A stretch of DNA of 42,214 nucleotides from Flavobacteriales bacterium UBA7690. GTDB taxonomy: Bacteria; Bacteroidota; Bacteroidia; Flavobacteriales_F; PHOS-HE28. Shown one piece after another: positions 25,550 through 33,597 of the stretch. Both the position numbers and the translations under genes were made by a program. Position 1 is the first letter of the stretch; every line of letters starts with the position of its first letter. The stretch is from NCBI GenBank assembly GCA_002482775.1, contig DLGQ01000012.1:27211-69424 (forward strand). Direction: 5' to 3'. The notes under the pieces were generated by a model. It did not search any database. It had not been told where the DNA came from and worked only from the letters and a program-made list of their open reading frames with translations.

Positions 25550-25553
25550 TCGC

Positions 25554-26957
25554 ATGGCATTCGGAACGGTGAACGGAGCTGTGCTGGCCGCGCTGCGGTC
25601 GGCGATGGATCAAGGTGATCTGCTTACGCACGAGGACGATCTACGGCACTACGGCCATGATGAGACCGAAGACCTGGTGCATCCTCCGGAAGTGGTGGTG
25701 CGGCCGCGTTCCACCGAGGAGGTCTCGCGCATCGTGAAAGTATGCGCACAGCACAACATCCCCATCACACCCATCGGTGGGCGTACGGGTTTGAGCGGTG
25801 GCGCGCTCAGCATCCATGGCGGTGTTGGCCTCGCATTGGATCGTATGGACCGCATCGAGCATATTGATGAGCGCAACTTGCAAGTGACCGTTCAGCCTGG
25901 TGTGATCACGCAGGTGTTGATGGATACCGTTGCGGAAAAGGGACTGTACTACGCTCCTGATCCCAGCAGCAAGGGAAGCTGCACCATCGGAGGCAACCTT
26001 GCGGAGAACGCCGGTGGGCCAAGGGCGGTCAAGTATGGCGTTACACGTGATTTCGTCTTGAACCTGGAGGTGGTGTTGGCCAACGGCGAAGTGATCTGGA
26101 CCGGCGCGAGCACCTTGAAGAACGCGACAGGCTACGACCTGACCAGGCTTGTCGTAGGAAGCGAAGGCACCTTGGGCATCATCACCAAAGCCGTGCTGCG
26201 CCTGATCCCCCTGCCGAAGGCTTCGCGGCTGATGTTGGTGCCGTTCAACAGTCCGGAACGGGCCTGCGAAGCGGTGAGCGCTGTATTCCAAGCGGGGATC
26301 ACACCAAGTGCGTTGGAGTTCATGGAACGTGATGCCATCGACTTCACCCTGCAACATGTGGAGGGTATCAATCTCCAGATCCCGGATGCAGTACAAGCCC
26401 ACTTGCTGATCGAGGTGGATGGGCAACATGAGGATGTGCTCATGCGCGAATGCGAGACCATCCTGGGTGTGATGGAAGCGCACGAGTGTGGCGAGGTGCT
26501 TTTCGCAGAAACGAGCGCAGAGAAGGATGCCCTGTGGAAACTCCGACGCAACGTGGCGGTGGCCGTGAAGGCGCATACCGTGTACAAAGAGGAGGATACC
26601 GTGGTGCCGCGTTATGCGCTACCGCGATTGCTGGCAGGGGTGAAGGCCATCGGCCAGGCGCACGGGTTCCGCAGCATCTGTTACGGCCATGCGGGCGATG
26701 GCAACCTGCACATCAACATCATCAAGGAAGGACTCTCGGATGACTATTGGAAGAACGGATTGCCGAACGCCATTCGCGAGATCTTCGAGCTTACCGTTTC
26801 GTTGGGCGGGACCTTGAGCGGGGAGCACGGCATCGGCTTGGTACAACGGCCTTACATGGATATCGCGTTCGATCAGAACCAGCTCGGCCTTATGCGCGGC
26901 ATCAAGACCTTGTTCGATCCGCAGGGGATCTTGAATCCCGGTAAGGTCTTGCCTTAG
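25554..26957 (+). CDS. FAD-linked 2-hydroxyacid oxidase (GlcD / D-lactate dehydrogenase family)
   Basis: Predicted 467 residues, normal for GlcD-type enzymes. The N-terminal FAD-binding_4 domain shows PITPIGGRTGLSGGAL (about 70-86), VTVQPGVITQVL and DPSSKGSCTIGGNLAENAGG (about 138-156, pyrophosphate and isoalloxazine contacts). The C-terminal FAD-oxidase_C domain has CYGHAGDGNLHINII (about 377-390, metal/substrate His) and GGTLSGEHGIGLVQ (about 418-430). Such enzymes oxidise glycolate, D-lactate or another D-2-hydroxyacid and pass electrons to quinone or an Fe-S partner. No glcE, glcF or lactate permease is adjacent, so the substrate is open; a stand-alone D-lactate dehydrogenase is the simplest guess. 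It is convergent with the MerR-type gene with a one-base gap. Confidence 0.92.
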   Translation: MAFGTVNGAVLAALRSAMDQGDLLTHEDDLRHYGHDETEDLVHPPEVVVRPRSTEEVSRIVKVCAQHNIPITPIGGRTGLSGGALSIHGGVGLALDRMDRIEHIDERNLQVTVQPGVITQVLMDTVAEKGLYYAPDPSSKGSCTIGGNLAENAGGPRAVKYGVTRDFVLNLEVVLANGEVIWTGASTLKNATGYDLTRLVVGSEGTLGIITKAVLRLIPLPKASRLMLVPFNSPERACEAVSAVFQAGITPSALEFMERDAIDFTLQHVEGINLQIPDAVQAHLLIEVDGQHEDVLMRECETILGVMEAHECGEVLFAETSAEKDALWKLRRNVAVAVKAHTVYKEEDTVVPRYALPRLLAGVKAIGQAHGFRSICYGHAGDGNLHINIIKEGLSDDYWKNGLPNAIREIFELTVSLGGTLSGEHGIGLVQRPYMDIAFDQNQLGLMRGIKTLFDPQGILNPGKVLP

Positions 26958-26958
26958 G

Positions 26959-27867
26959 TCACGCGGCGGCCGACACCGCCTTCAACAGGTCTTTCATCGA
27001 ACCGTAAGTGCGGATCCCGGCTGGAACATGGCCTGGTTCCAGCTGGGCCAGTTGGGCTCCCGCGATCATCAAGGTGATGCGCCTATCGGGCAACAGGTTA
27101 CGTAGCCGGGCCAAGTGGGCGGGCACTTCGGATACCACGGGCTGCGCGGTGATCACGCTGATGAACACCAACTCACCCACACGGTTGGCGGCCACTTGCT
27201 CCAGGTCCTGCTCCGGTACGCTTTGCCCCAGATAGATCGTGCGCTCGCCTTGGGAACGCAGGATGTAATTCACGTACAGGAGGCCCAGCTCATGGATCTC
27301 GTTCTCCGGGAGGTGGAGAATGTAGGTCCGGTCCCTCGCCGTCCCGGGTCGAGCTAGGGAACTGGCTGCACCGATCAACCGTTGCCGGATTAGGTTGCTC
27401 ACGAAATGCTCGTGCGCCGGGCAGATGGCATTCGTTTGCCACAAGAGACCGATACGTTCCAGGAGCGGTACAAAGAGCTGTTCCACCAGAGCGCGGAACC
27501 CATGCACGCGTTCGAACGTCGCCGTCACGTGATCGAAATCCGATTCGTCGAAGGCCAGCATTGCGATCTTCAACTTGTTGATCATATCCTCCACCGGATC
27601 CTGCGCCGACGCGGATTCGCGCACCAAGCGCTCCCGCTCGGAAGGTGTCATGGCCGCGATGCGCGAGATCTTATGGCCGCGCCCGTTCAGGAACGCCACG
27701 TTCATGATCACGCGCATTTCATCCAAGGTGTAGTAGCGGATGTTGGTACCCGTGCGGTCAGGAGAAAGCAGGCCGTAGCGCTTCTCCCAAATGCGGATGG
27801 TGTGGGCCTTAACACCGGAGAATTCCTCCAGGTCGCGGATCTTGAACTTGGTCTGGAAAAAAGACAT
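26959..27867 (-). CDS. MerR-family regulator with cobalamin-binding domain (CarH/LitR-like)
   Basis: Predicted 302 residues in three parts. Residues 8-75 are a MerR DNA-binding domain (FKIRDLEEFSGVKAHTIRIWEKRYGLL, NIRYYTLDEM). Residues about 90-170 are a B12-binding helical bundle carrying W143-x9-E153-H154, the cap motif of adenosylcobalamin photoreceptors. Residues about 180-302 are a Rossmann-like B12 fold with E190-x-H192-x-x-G195, whose His would be the lower cobalt ligand. In Thermus CarH the residue after the cap Trp is His132, which takes the cobalt after photolysis; here it is Gln144. In CarH the dark tetramer represses and light releases DNA. No carotenoid, photolyase or B12 gene is adjacent, so targets are unknown. 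An inverted repeat upstream of its start may be its operator. Confidence 0.88.
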   Translation of the reverse strand: MSFFQTKFKIRDLEEFSGVKAHTIRIWEKRYGLLSPDRTGTNIRYYTLDEMRVIMNVAFLNGRGHKISRIAAMTPSERERLVRESASAQDPVEDMINKLKIAMLAFDESDFDHVTATFERVHGFRALVEQLFVPLLERIGLLWQTNAICPAHEHFVSNLIRQRLIGAASSLARPGTARDRTYILHLPENEIHELGLLYVNYILRSQGERTIYLGQSVPEQDLEQVAANRVGELVFISVITAQPVVSEVPAHLARLRNLLPDRRITLMIAGAQLAQLEPGHVPAGIRTYGSMKDLLKAVSAAA

Positions 27868-27884
27868 ACCTGCGTCGGATACTG

Positions 27885-27910
27885 TTCGATCGTGAAGTAC
27901 GAAGATCGAA
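27885..27910. promoter_or_regulatory. Candidate operator: inverted repeat upstream of the MerR/B12 regulator
   Basis: TTCGATC and GATCGAA form a perfect 7-bp inverted repeat separated by 12 bases, 18-43 bases before the regulator's ATG. The overlapping GATCTTCG at 27901-27908, read on the minus strand as CGAAGATC in the plus text, resembles a -7 element. The position suits autoregulation; the binding protein is inferred. Confidence 0.35.
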
Positions 27911-27960
27911 CGTTTCGTGGATAAACAGATGGGATCGTGATTGGTTCGCTGGAGAACAAA

Positions 27961-27996
27961 GAAGAAGCCCCCAGGAACTTACCCGGGGGCCTCTTC
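27961..27996 (-). terminator. Intrinsic terminator after the DUF4397 gene
   Basis: A 15-position stem with two mismatches (GAAGAAGCCCCCAGG against CCCGGGGGCCTCTTC), a six-base loop and a TTTGTT tail on the minus strand. It starts about 20 bases beyond the stop of the 28017-30479 gene and shields the regulator gene from read-through. Confidence 0.8.
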
Positions 27997-28016
27997 AAAA
28001 GCAGTTACAGCGAGGA

Positions 28017-30479
28017 TCAGCGCACGACGTGGACAGGGATCGATGCGCTGCGGGTCTCGTCAACGATACGGAGCGTGTAGGCTCCAGCGGGCACATCGTT
28101 CAGGCCGATAAGCAGGCGGTTCTCACCAGCGATCAGGTCGGTGGTTGGAACATCCAACACGCGGCGGCCCGCCATGTCCACCAAGGTTGCAGCGATGTTG
28201 CGTGCTTGTGTGGTGTTGATCGAAACGTTCAACTCGTCGCTGGCGGGGTTCGGCCAAGCAGCGAGCGTAGCGTTCTCCAGCCCTTCGGCAAGGCCCACAT
28301 TGGTGATCACGGCCAATGGCACGAGCGCACCACCAGCTGGCAGCGCAACGTAGAGGCCGAAAGCCGGACCGTTGCTGTTGTTGGCTGGCGTGAGGAAACC
28401 GGAGGCGAGCACCGTGAGCGCTACATCATCCAGGCCCAGGGTCGCCAACGGTGCGGAGTAGGTCACCACAGGTGTTCCGTCACTTGTACGCACTTGCAGT
28501 GCATAGTCCGCGGTGGGCACTTCCAGGTAACCGGCGAAATCGCCATAGGCCAGGTCGTCAACGATGGTCGCACCGCCCAAAAGAGCGAGTTCAGCCACGT
28601 CGACCACAGGAGCATCGGTGCTGCCGTGCATCACCAACACATCCGTGTTGCCCATCATGTTCGCGGCTTCGCGTGCTGCGTCGTAGACATCCAGGTCGAA
28701 AGCAGGTGCAGGGCTGTAGCCCGTAGCGCTCACGATACCGTTGGCCACGATGATGTAGCTACCGCCCACTTCCAGGTTGAAGGTGAAGGAGAGGCCTGGG
28801 ATGATGTCCTGTGGACCGGTGCTGGTGCCCGGTGCGATGCCGATCTCCAGGTCAACACCTGCAGGTACGTCGGTGAAGGCTGTAGCGGTGCGGAAGTCGA
28901 GGTCGTCGATGAAGGGCGATGCACCACCGTTCACGTAGATATCCACGGTGGATGCAGCAGCATCAGCACAGTTGTGGATCACTTGAATACTTGCGGTAGG
29001 GGGTGCGATCACAACGGGTAGTTCCACCAGGTCGCCACCACCAGGCAATGCCACCCAAAGACCGAACGCTGGACCATCGCTGTTGACCGCTGGGTTCAGG
29101 AAACCGGAGGCCAGCACGGTGAGCGCGGTACCATCGAGGTTCAAGGTGGCCAATGGTGCTTGGTAAGCCTGGACGGGAGTGCCGTCAGCGGTCTGTACTT
29201 CGATCACGTAGTCGGCCGTGCCCAGTTCCAAATAACCAGCGAATTCGCCGTAGGCCAGGTCATCCACGACGGTCCCGGCAGGTACACTGGTCTCAGCGAC
29301 ATCCACCACCGGAGCATCAGTGCTACCATGCATCACCAGCACGTCGGTGTTCCCCATCATGCTTGCCGTTTCGCGGGCGAGCGGGAATACGTCCAGACCG
29401 AAGGCCGGCGCAGGGCTGTAGCCTGTGGCGCTCACGATACCGTTGGCCACCAAGATGTAGCTGCCACCGTCCGCGAGGTTGTAGGTGAAGGTGAGACCTG
29501 GAATGATATCCTGGGGACCAGCACTGTTGCCCGGTGCGATGCCGATCTCCAGATCAACACCAGCAGGCACATCAATGAAGGAGGTCGCAGTGCGGAAAGC
29601 GAAGTCGTCGATCAACGGATCCACACCGCCGTTCACGTACACGTCAACAACACTGGCTGCGGCATCTGCACAGTTGTGGATCACTTGCAAGCGAGCGGTG
29701 GCGTCTTCGGCAACAGGAAGCTCCACCAGGTCGCCACCTGTGGGAAGTGCTACCCAGATGCCGAATGCAGGACCATCGCTATTGTTGCCGGGGGCCAAGA
29801 AGCCACTGGCGACCGCTACCAGGGCCGCATCATCCAAGCCCAACGTGGCGAGGGGAGCATCATAAGCTACCACGGGTGTACCGTCCGGTAGTTGTACTTC
29901 AAGCACGTAATCCCCGGTGGGTACCTCAAGGTAGCTTCCGTTGAAGTCACCGTAGGAGAAAGGGGATACGACCACAGCGCCACCCAATGCTGCTGTTTCA
30001 GCCACTTGTACGGTCGGTGCATCGGTGCTGCCGTGCATCACCAGAATATCCGTGTTACCGGCTGTGCCTGCTGCTTCACGAGCACCAGCGAAAGCGCTTA
30101 GTTCGAAGGCTGGTGCAGGTGTATAACCGCTACCGCTTACGATACCGTTCGCTACCAGCACATAGGACTCCCCATCGGCGAGATTGAACGTGAAAGTGAG
30201 GCCGGGTATGATGTCGTTCGGGCCGGTGCTGTTGCCCGGTGCGATCCCGATCTCCAGGTCCACGCCAGCAGGAACTACCGTGAAAGGAGTTGCCGTGCGG
30301 AAGGCGAAATCATCGATGAGGGGTTCCGCACCGCCGTTAACGTAAACGTCAACAACGCTGGCCGCGGCGTCAGCACAGTTGTGGATCACTTGCACACGCG
30401 CCGTCTGGGCTATGGCAAATGAACCGAGCAGGCATCCGGCGCCTGTTAGAAGAGCGGATAGGGTCGCTTTTCGTTGCAT
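28017..30479 (-). CDS. Secreted triple-repeat DUF4397 protein with T9SS type A sorting domain
   Basis: Predicted 820 residues. The ATG at 30479 starts a signal peptide (MQRKATLSALLTGAGCLLGS, cleaved near IAQ). The body is three near-identical copies of about 234 residues, each made of two DUF4397-type halves. The first half is VQVIHNCADAAASVVDVYVNG with DLEIGIAPG; the second is ILVMHGSTDAPxVxVAE with YLEVPTxDYxLEVxxxDGTPV. Repeats start near residues 28, 263 and 497. The end (residues about 745-820: LAAWPNPASDELNVSINT, LVDMAGRRVLDV, VPAGAYTLRIVDE, SIPVHVVR) is a sorting domain. DUF4397 has no known activity; it is common in secreted bacterial proteins. The protein is acidic and Ala/Val-rich with few Lys. 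It has an own terminator, and an A/T-rich leader of about 60 bases upstream. Confidence 0.9.
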   Translation of the reverse strand: MQRKATLSALLTGAGCLLGSFAIAQTARVQVIHNCADAAASVVDVYVNGGAEPLIDDFAFRTATPFTVVPAGVDLEIGIAPGNSTGPNDIIPGLTFTFNLADGESYVLVANGIVSGSGYTPAPAFELSAFAGAREAAGTAGNTDILVMHGSTDAPTVQVAETAALGGAVVVSPFSYGDFNGSYLEVPTGDYVLEVQLPDGTPVVAYDAPLATLGLDDAALVAVASGFLAPGNNSDGPAFGIWVALPTGGDLVELPVAEDATARLQVIHNCADAAASVVDVYVNGGVDPLIDDFAFRTATSFIDVPAGVDLEIGIAPGNSAGPQDIIPGLTFTYNLADGGSYILVANGIVSATGYSPAPAFGLDVFPLARETASMMGNTDVLVMHGSTDAPVVDVAETSVPAGTVVDDLAYGEFAGYLELGTADYVIEVQTADGTPVQAYQAPLATLNLDGTALTVLASGFLNPAVNSDGPAFGLWVALPGGGDLVELPVVIAPPTASIQVIHNCADAAASTVDIYVNGGASPFIDDLDFRTATAFTDVPAGVDLEIGIAPGTSTGPQDIIPGLSFTFNLEVGGSYIIVANGIVSATGYSPAPAFDLDVYDAAREAANMMGNTDVLVMHGSTDAPVVDVAELALLGGATIVDDLAYGDFAGYLEVPTADYALQVRTSDGTPVVTYSAPLATLGLDDVALTVLASGFLTPANNSNGPAFGLYVALPAGGALVPLAVITNVGLAEGLENATLAAWPNPASDELNVSINTTQARNIAATLVDMAGRRVLDVPTTDLIAGENRLLIGLNDVPAGAYTLRIVDETRSASIPVHVVR
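28971..30400. repeat. Tandem intragenic repeats, unit about 702-705 bp
   Basis: The string GTTGTGGATCACTTG recurs at 28971, 29673 and 30378, spacing 702 and 705 bases. These mark the starts of three tandem copies inside the DUF4397 gene. Long stretches are alike at DNA level, which makes copy-number change by recombination or assembly collapse possible. Confidence 0.8.
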
Positions 30480-30583
30480 GTTCAATGTGGTTTTAGAGAA
30501 TTTGAAAGAGAACACGCAAATCTTCAAAATGTTCAACAAAAGAGAAGAATGATTGAACAAAGCTGACGATCACATGACAAAGC

Positions 30584-30611
30584 ACCGGCCCTACAAGAGG
30601 CACTTGCCGGT
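30584..30611 (-). terminator. Weak terminator-like hairpin after the CotH gene
   Basis: ACCGGC and GCCGGT pair across a loop that itself holds a CCT/AGG mini-stem, beginning at the stop codon of the 30611-33364 gene. The minus-strand tail is only GCTTTGT, so efficiency is doubtful. The rest of the 131-base gap to the next start is A/T-rich and probably holds that gene's promoter. Confidence 0.4.
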
Positions 30612-33364
30612 CAGCGGACCAAGGTCACGTGGCCGCGCAGGTCGTAGATGTCGCCTTTGATGGCGTCTACCGCGTAGGCTTTGTAGGCGTACACGCCCAT
30701 GGGTGCATCAGCGCCGGCGAAGGTGCCGTCCCACCCTTTGGCGGGGTCCTGGCTGCTGTAGATGTTCTCGCCCCAGCGGTTGAAGATCTGCATGTCGTAG
30801 GTCTTCAGGTCAACCACGTTCTGGATGGGGATGAACGCGTCGTTGATGCCGTCCTGGTTCGGGCTGAAGGAGTTGGGCAGGTAGTAGGCGTATTCCTGTG
30901 GACGCAGGTGGGCCACGATGGTGTCCGGGCCGAGCACCAGGGTGTTGAGGATGATGAGCGAACTGTCGCCCGGCGTGTACGCGTTGTTCTCCAAGGTCCA
31001 GAACTTGAAGTCGTAGTACTGGGGCAGGTCCACGTAGAAGAGCACGTCGGTCTCCATGGCAACGGAAGCCACGGCCGGGAAGGAGGTGTAGGTGGTACCA
31101 TCGAAGAAGATGGAGGTGCCTTCGATGCGCGGCTCCACATCCAACACCACATCGTACCGGGTGGGCGGTGCGAAGTGAGCCACGATGCTATCCGCGGAGA
31201 GGATATCGATGGTCACCAACGAATCGGTAAGGCTGGGGACGATGCTGTTGTTGCTGAATACCTCCCAGTATTCGAACCCGAAGCCCACGGAAGGGATCGG
31301 GGCCAGGTTGGTGTTGATGCCACCATAATATTGGCCGCTGAACGGGTATTCGGCTGGTTGGAGGGAGTTGATCACGATCTGCCCGCTCAGTGGAGGATCC
31401 ACGTTGAAGACCACATCGTACGGGCCGGTGACATCGTAACAATCCTGCAGTCCGGTGGTGATCAGCACGCAACGGTCAGTGATGAAGTCGCGGATGTTCT
31501 GCACGTTCCCTTGCCATTCGGCCATGCTACCACCCCAACGGGCGATATGTCCGGGCATCTCCGGTTCGATCATCGCCACCAAGCTGTCCAGGAAACCGAT
31601 CATGTAGTCGCACGAGAACGTGGTGTTGTTCAGGTCGATGTATCGGTTGATGTAATAGTTGCTGAAGGTCTCGTTCTCCGCCAAGAGCTTTTCCAGGATG
31701 GGGATGTGGCCTTGTCCACCAGGGTCTGGCAGGAATTCCGGGTCGCACGGGTCGGCGGCGGCGGTCTGGTCCGGTATGTTGGTGAAGTTGGTGTAGTGCC
31801 CGAAGGTGGCATCCATGTCCCACAACGCGTACCGCCAACGTCTGCCATCACCAGCGGGGTTCAGGCCACGCCACCACGCGGTGTTCCAGTTGAGCCAATC
31901 GGCACAGACCACCTGGCTGTTCAGCACCACGTAGTCCACCAGGCTTTTCCAGTTGAGTTCGCCGTCCACATAGGCGAATGCCGCAGCATCGCTCATGTCG
32001 TTGGCCATGATGTACGCCACCAATGCATCCCAATCCGCCTGCGCGGGAGGGCCACCGTATTCTTGCCATGTGCCGCCCCAGGTCTTCAGGAAGTACAGGT
32101 CCTCTTCGGGTTGGTCGTAGTACTCGTCGGTGAAATCGGCATCGTCCACCTTTTCGCGGATCTCGTACACGCCCCAGTAGGCACCGTTCACATAGACCAC
32201 GCAAGGCTCGTAGCTGCGTTCATCCACCTTCAGGTCGTTCACTTGCGACAAGGCCTGCACGAAGGCATCGCGGATGTGCGCACCACCGGTCTCGAAGGGG
32301 TAATTGTCGCTGGCCGCGGCTTTGATGATCAAGCGCTGGTATTCGTCGCGGTTCTTGGTGCGGAAGATGGGGTAGTGTATCGCGTCGTTGTCGCCGAACT
32401 GGTCGCGCGCCACATAGTCGAAGCCGCGCTGATCGTAAGCCCAGGAGTCGTTGCCGTGTTCGTTGAAGTCGCCCGTGGCCTCATCGCGCAGCTGGCCGTT
32501 CTCGCCGAAATATTCCATGCTGCCAACCGGCTCTATCTGGGTGCCGTCCAAAAGGGTCTGAACTTCATCACCAGCGACAGAAAGGATGGCCACAGTGTGG
32601 TTGGTGCCGATGAAGTAGGTGTTGGTCTCCGTGGCACTGGGCGGCACGTTGGGGTTGGCGCTGAAGGACCGCGCGCGCACCACCGTTGTGGTGTTGATGG
32701 CGATAGGGCCTGCATAGGCCGTGGAAGTCGCAGTGGGTGTGGATCCGTCCAGTGTGTAGCGCACGGTGAGCCCCGGTGTAGGCGTGTTGATCACAAGCGA
32801 GAACGGCCCTCCTTGCACACCGGCAGGTGTGTTGAGCACGGGCTTGGCAGCGTATTCCGCTACGGCACCGGTGTTGCTGGCGCCCGGCGTAGGGTCTATG
32901 AACAATGACCACGCGCCGGTGCCGTCCACATCCAACCCACGGCTGTGGTCGGCTTGGGTGCGCACCGTTAGTTCGTAGTTGCTAACGATCGCCGCTGCGG
33001 GGTTGCTCAGCACGGTCCATTCCTCGGAGGTCTGGTTCAGCTTGAAATTCGTGTGGTGCTCATCGCCCACCGTGGTGTTGCGGCCGTCGCAATAGATCAA
33101 CAAAAAGTCGTTCGCCCCGATGGAAGCTCCTGCCGGGAATGCCCACTTCGTGTTGTTGTTCTGGCTGTCGCTGAGGTACCAGCCGGAGAGGTCCACGGCC
33201 GTGCCCGAGGTGTTGTAGAGCTCGATCCAATCGTCGAAGTCGCCGAAGCTGCTGGCCTGGTCGGTATAGTTGGAAGCGCTCACTTCGTTGATCACCACTT
33301 GCGCGTGCAGGGCTGTGGTGGCCAGAACCAACAGGGTGGAAAGGAGGGCGCTCGTACGCTGCAT
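30611..33364 (-). CDS. Secreted CotH-kinase protein with lamin-tail domain and T9SS type B C-terminus
   Basis: Predicted 917 residues from the ATG at 33364, which gives a signal peptide (MQRTSALLSTLLVLATTALHAQ). Residues about 23-160 are a lamin-tail domain (VVINEVSASN, DDWIELYNTSGTAVDLSGWYLSD). About 168-258 is a chitobiase C-terminal-like domain (VRYTLDGSTPTATSTAYAGPI). About 258-620 is CotH (LIIKAAASDNYPFE, GAYWGVYEIREKVDD, RWRYALWDMDATFGH near 514-522), the atypical spore-coat-type protein kinase fold. Two or three beta repeats (YDVVFNVDPPLSG, YDVVLDVEPRIEG) follow at about 645-815. The type B sorting domain is at 825-917 (YYLPNSFSPNQDGINDAF, MQIFNRWGENIY, RGHVTLVR). In Bacillus CotH phosphorylates coat proteins; an extracellular kinase here would need extracellular ATP, so binding may be its real job. 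Confidence 0.92.
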   Translation of the reverse strand: MQRTSALLSTLLVLATTALHAQVVINEVSASNYTDQASSFGDFDDWIELYNTSGTAVDLSGWYLSDSQNNNTKWAFPAGASIGANDFLLIYCDGRNTTVGDEHHTNFKLNQTSEEWTVLSNPAAAIVSNYELTVRTQADHSRGLDVDGTGAWSLFIDPTPGASNTGAVAEYAAKPVLNTPAGVQGGPFSLVINTPTPGLTVRYTLDGSTPTATSTAYAGPIAINTTTVVRARSFSANPNVPPSATETNTYFIGTNHTVAILSVAGDEVQTLLDGTQIEPVGSMEYFGENGQLRDEATGDFNEHGNDSWAYDQRGFDYVARDQFGDNDAIHYPIFRTKNRDEYQRLIIKAAASDNYPFETGGAHIRDAFVQALSQVNDLKVDERSYEPCVVYVNGAYWGVYEIREKVDDADFTDEYYDQPEEDLYFLKTWGGTWQEYGGPPAQADWDALVAYIMANDMSDAAAFAYVDGELNWKSLVDYVVLNSQVVCADWLNWNTAWWRGLNPAGDGRRWRYALWDMDATFGHYTNFTNIPDQTAAADPCDPEFLPDPGGQGHIPILEKLLAENETFSNYYINRYIDLNNTTFSCDYMIGFLDSLVAMIEPEMPGHIARWGGSMAEWQGNVQNIRDFITDRCVLITTGLQDCYDVTGPYDVVFNVDPPLSGQIVINSLQPAEYPFSGQYYGGINTNLAPIPSVGFGFEYWEVFSNNSIVPSLTDSLVTIDILSADSIVAHFAPPTRYDVVLDVEPRIEGTSIFFDGTTYTSFPAVASVAMETDVLFYVDLPQYYDFKFWTLENNAYTPGDSSLIILNTLVLGPDTIVAHLRPQEYAYYLPNSFSPNQDGINDAFIPIQNVVDLKTYDMQIFNRWGENIYSSQDPAKGWDGTFAGADAPMGVYAYKAYAVDAIKGDIYDLRGHVTLVR

Positions 33365-33536
33365 GCCTGGAAGAGTGGATATCACCGGAAAGTTACCTGA
33401 AGCATCTTCCCGATCGCACCTCCATAGGTCCCGTACTTGGAATGTCATCAGGTCGTTGCTTGGGAAAGACGTAGGTGGGAGCCGTGGCGGTGCCTGACCA
33501 CGGGGCTTCCGAGAGGATCGACCGGCAACCCGGAAA

Positions 33537-33570
33537 AGCGAACGGCGATCCCCGAGGACCGCCGTTCGCT
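33537..33570 (-). terminator. Intrinsic terminator after the S9 peptidase gene
   Basis: AGCGAACGGCG and CGCCGTTCGCT form a perfect 11-bp stem with a 12-base loop, followed on the minus strand by TTTTCC. It lies about 30 bases past the peptidase stop. The rest of the 233-base gap 33365-33597 holds the CotH promoter region (a TAACTTTC element about 20 bases upstream of its ATG) and nothing else recognised. Confidence 0.8.
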
Positions 33571-33597
33571 AAAATGGCTTTCTGAGGGGTGGTCCGT

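Noticed and set aside
28017..30479. Regular repeats considered as a CRISPR-like or tandem-satellite array
   Set aside because: The repeat unit is about 700 bases, in frame, and encodes DUF4397 domains, so it is an intragenic protein repeat.
30629..32908. 759-residue open frame on the plus strand
   Set aside because: It is antisense to the clearly recognised CotH/T9SS gene; its translation is low-complexity (His, Val, Arg, Gln) with no domain, as expected from codon bias on the other strand.
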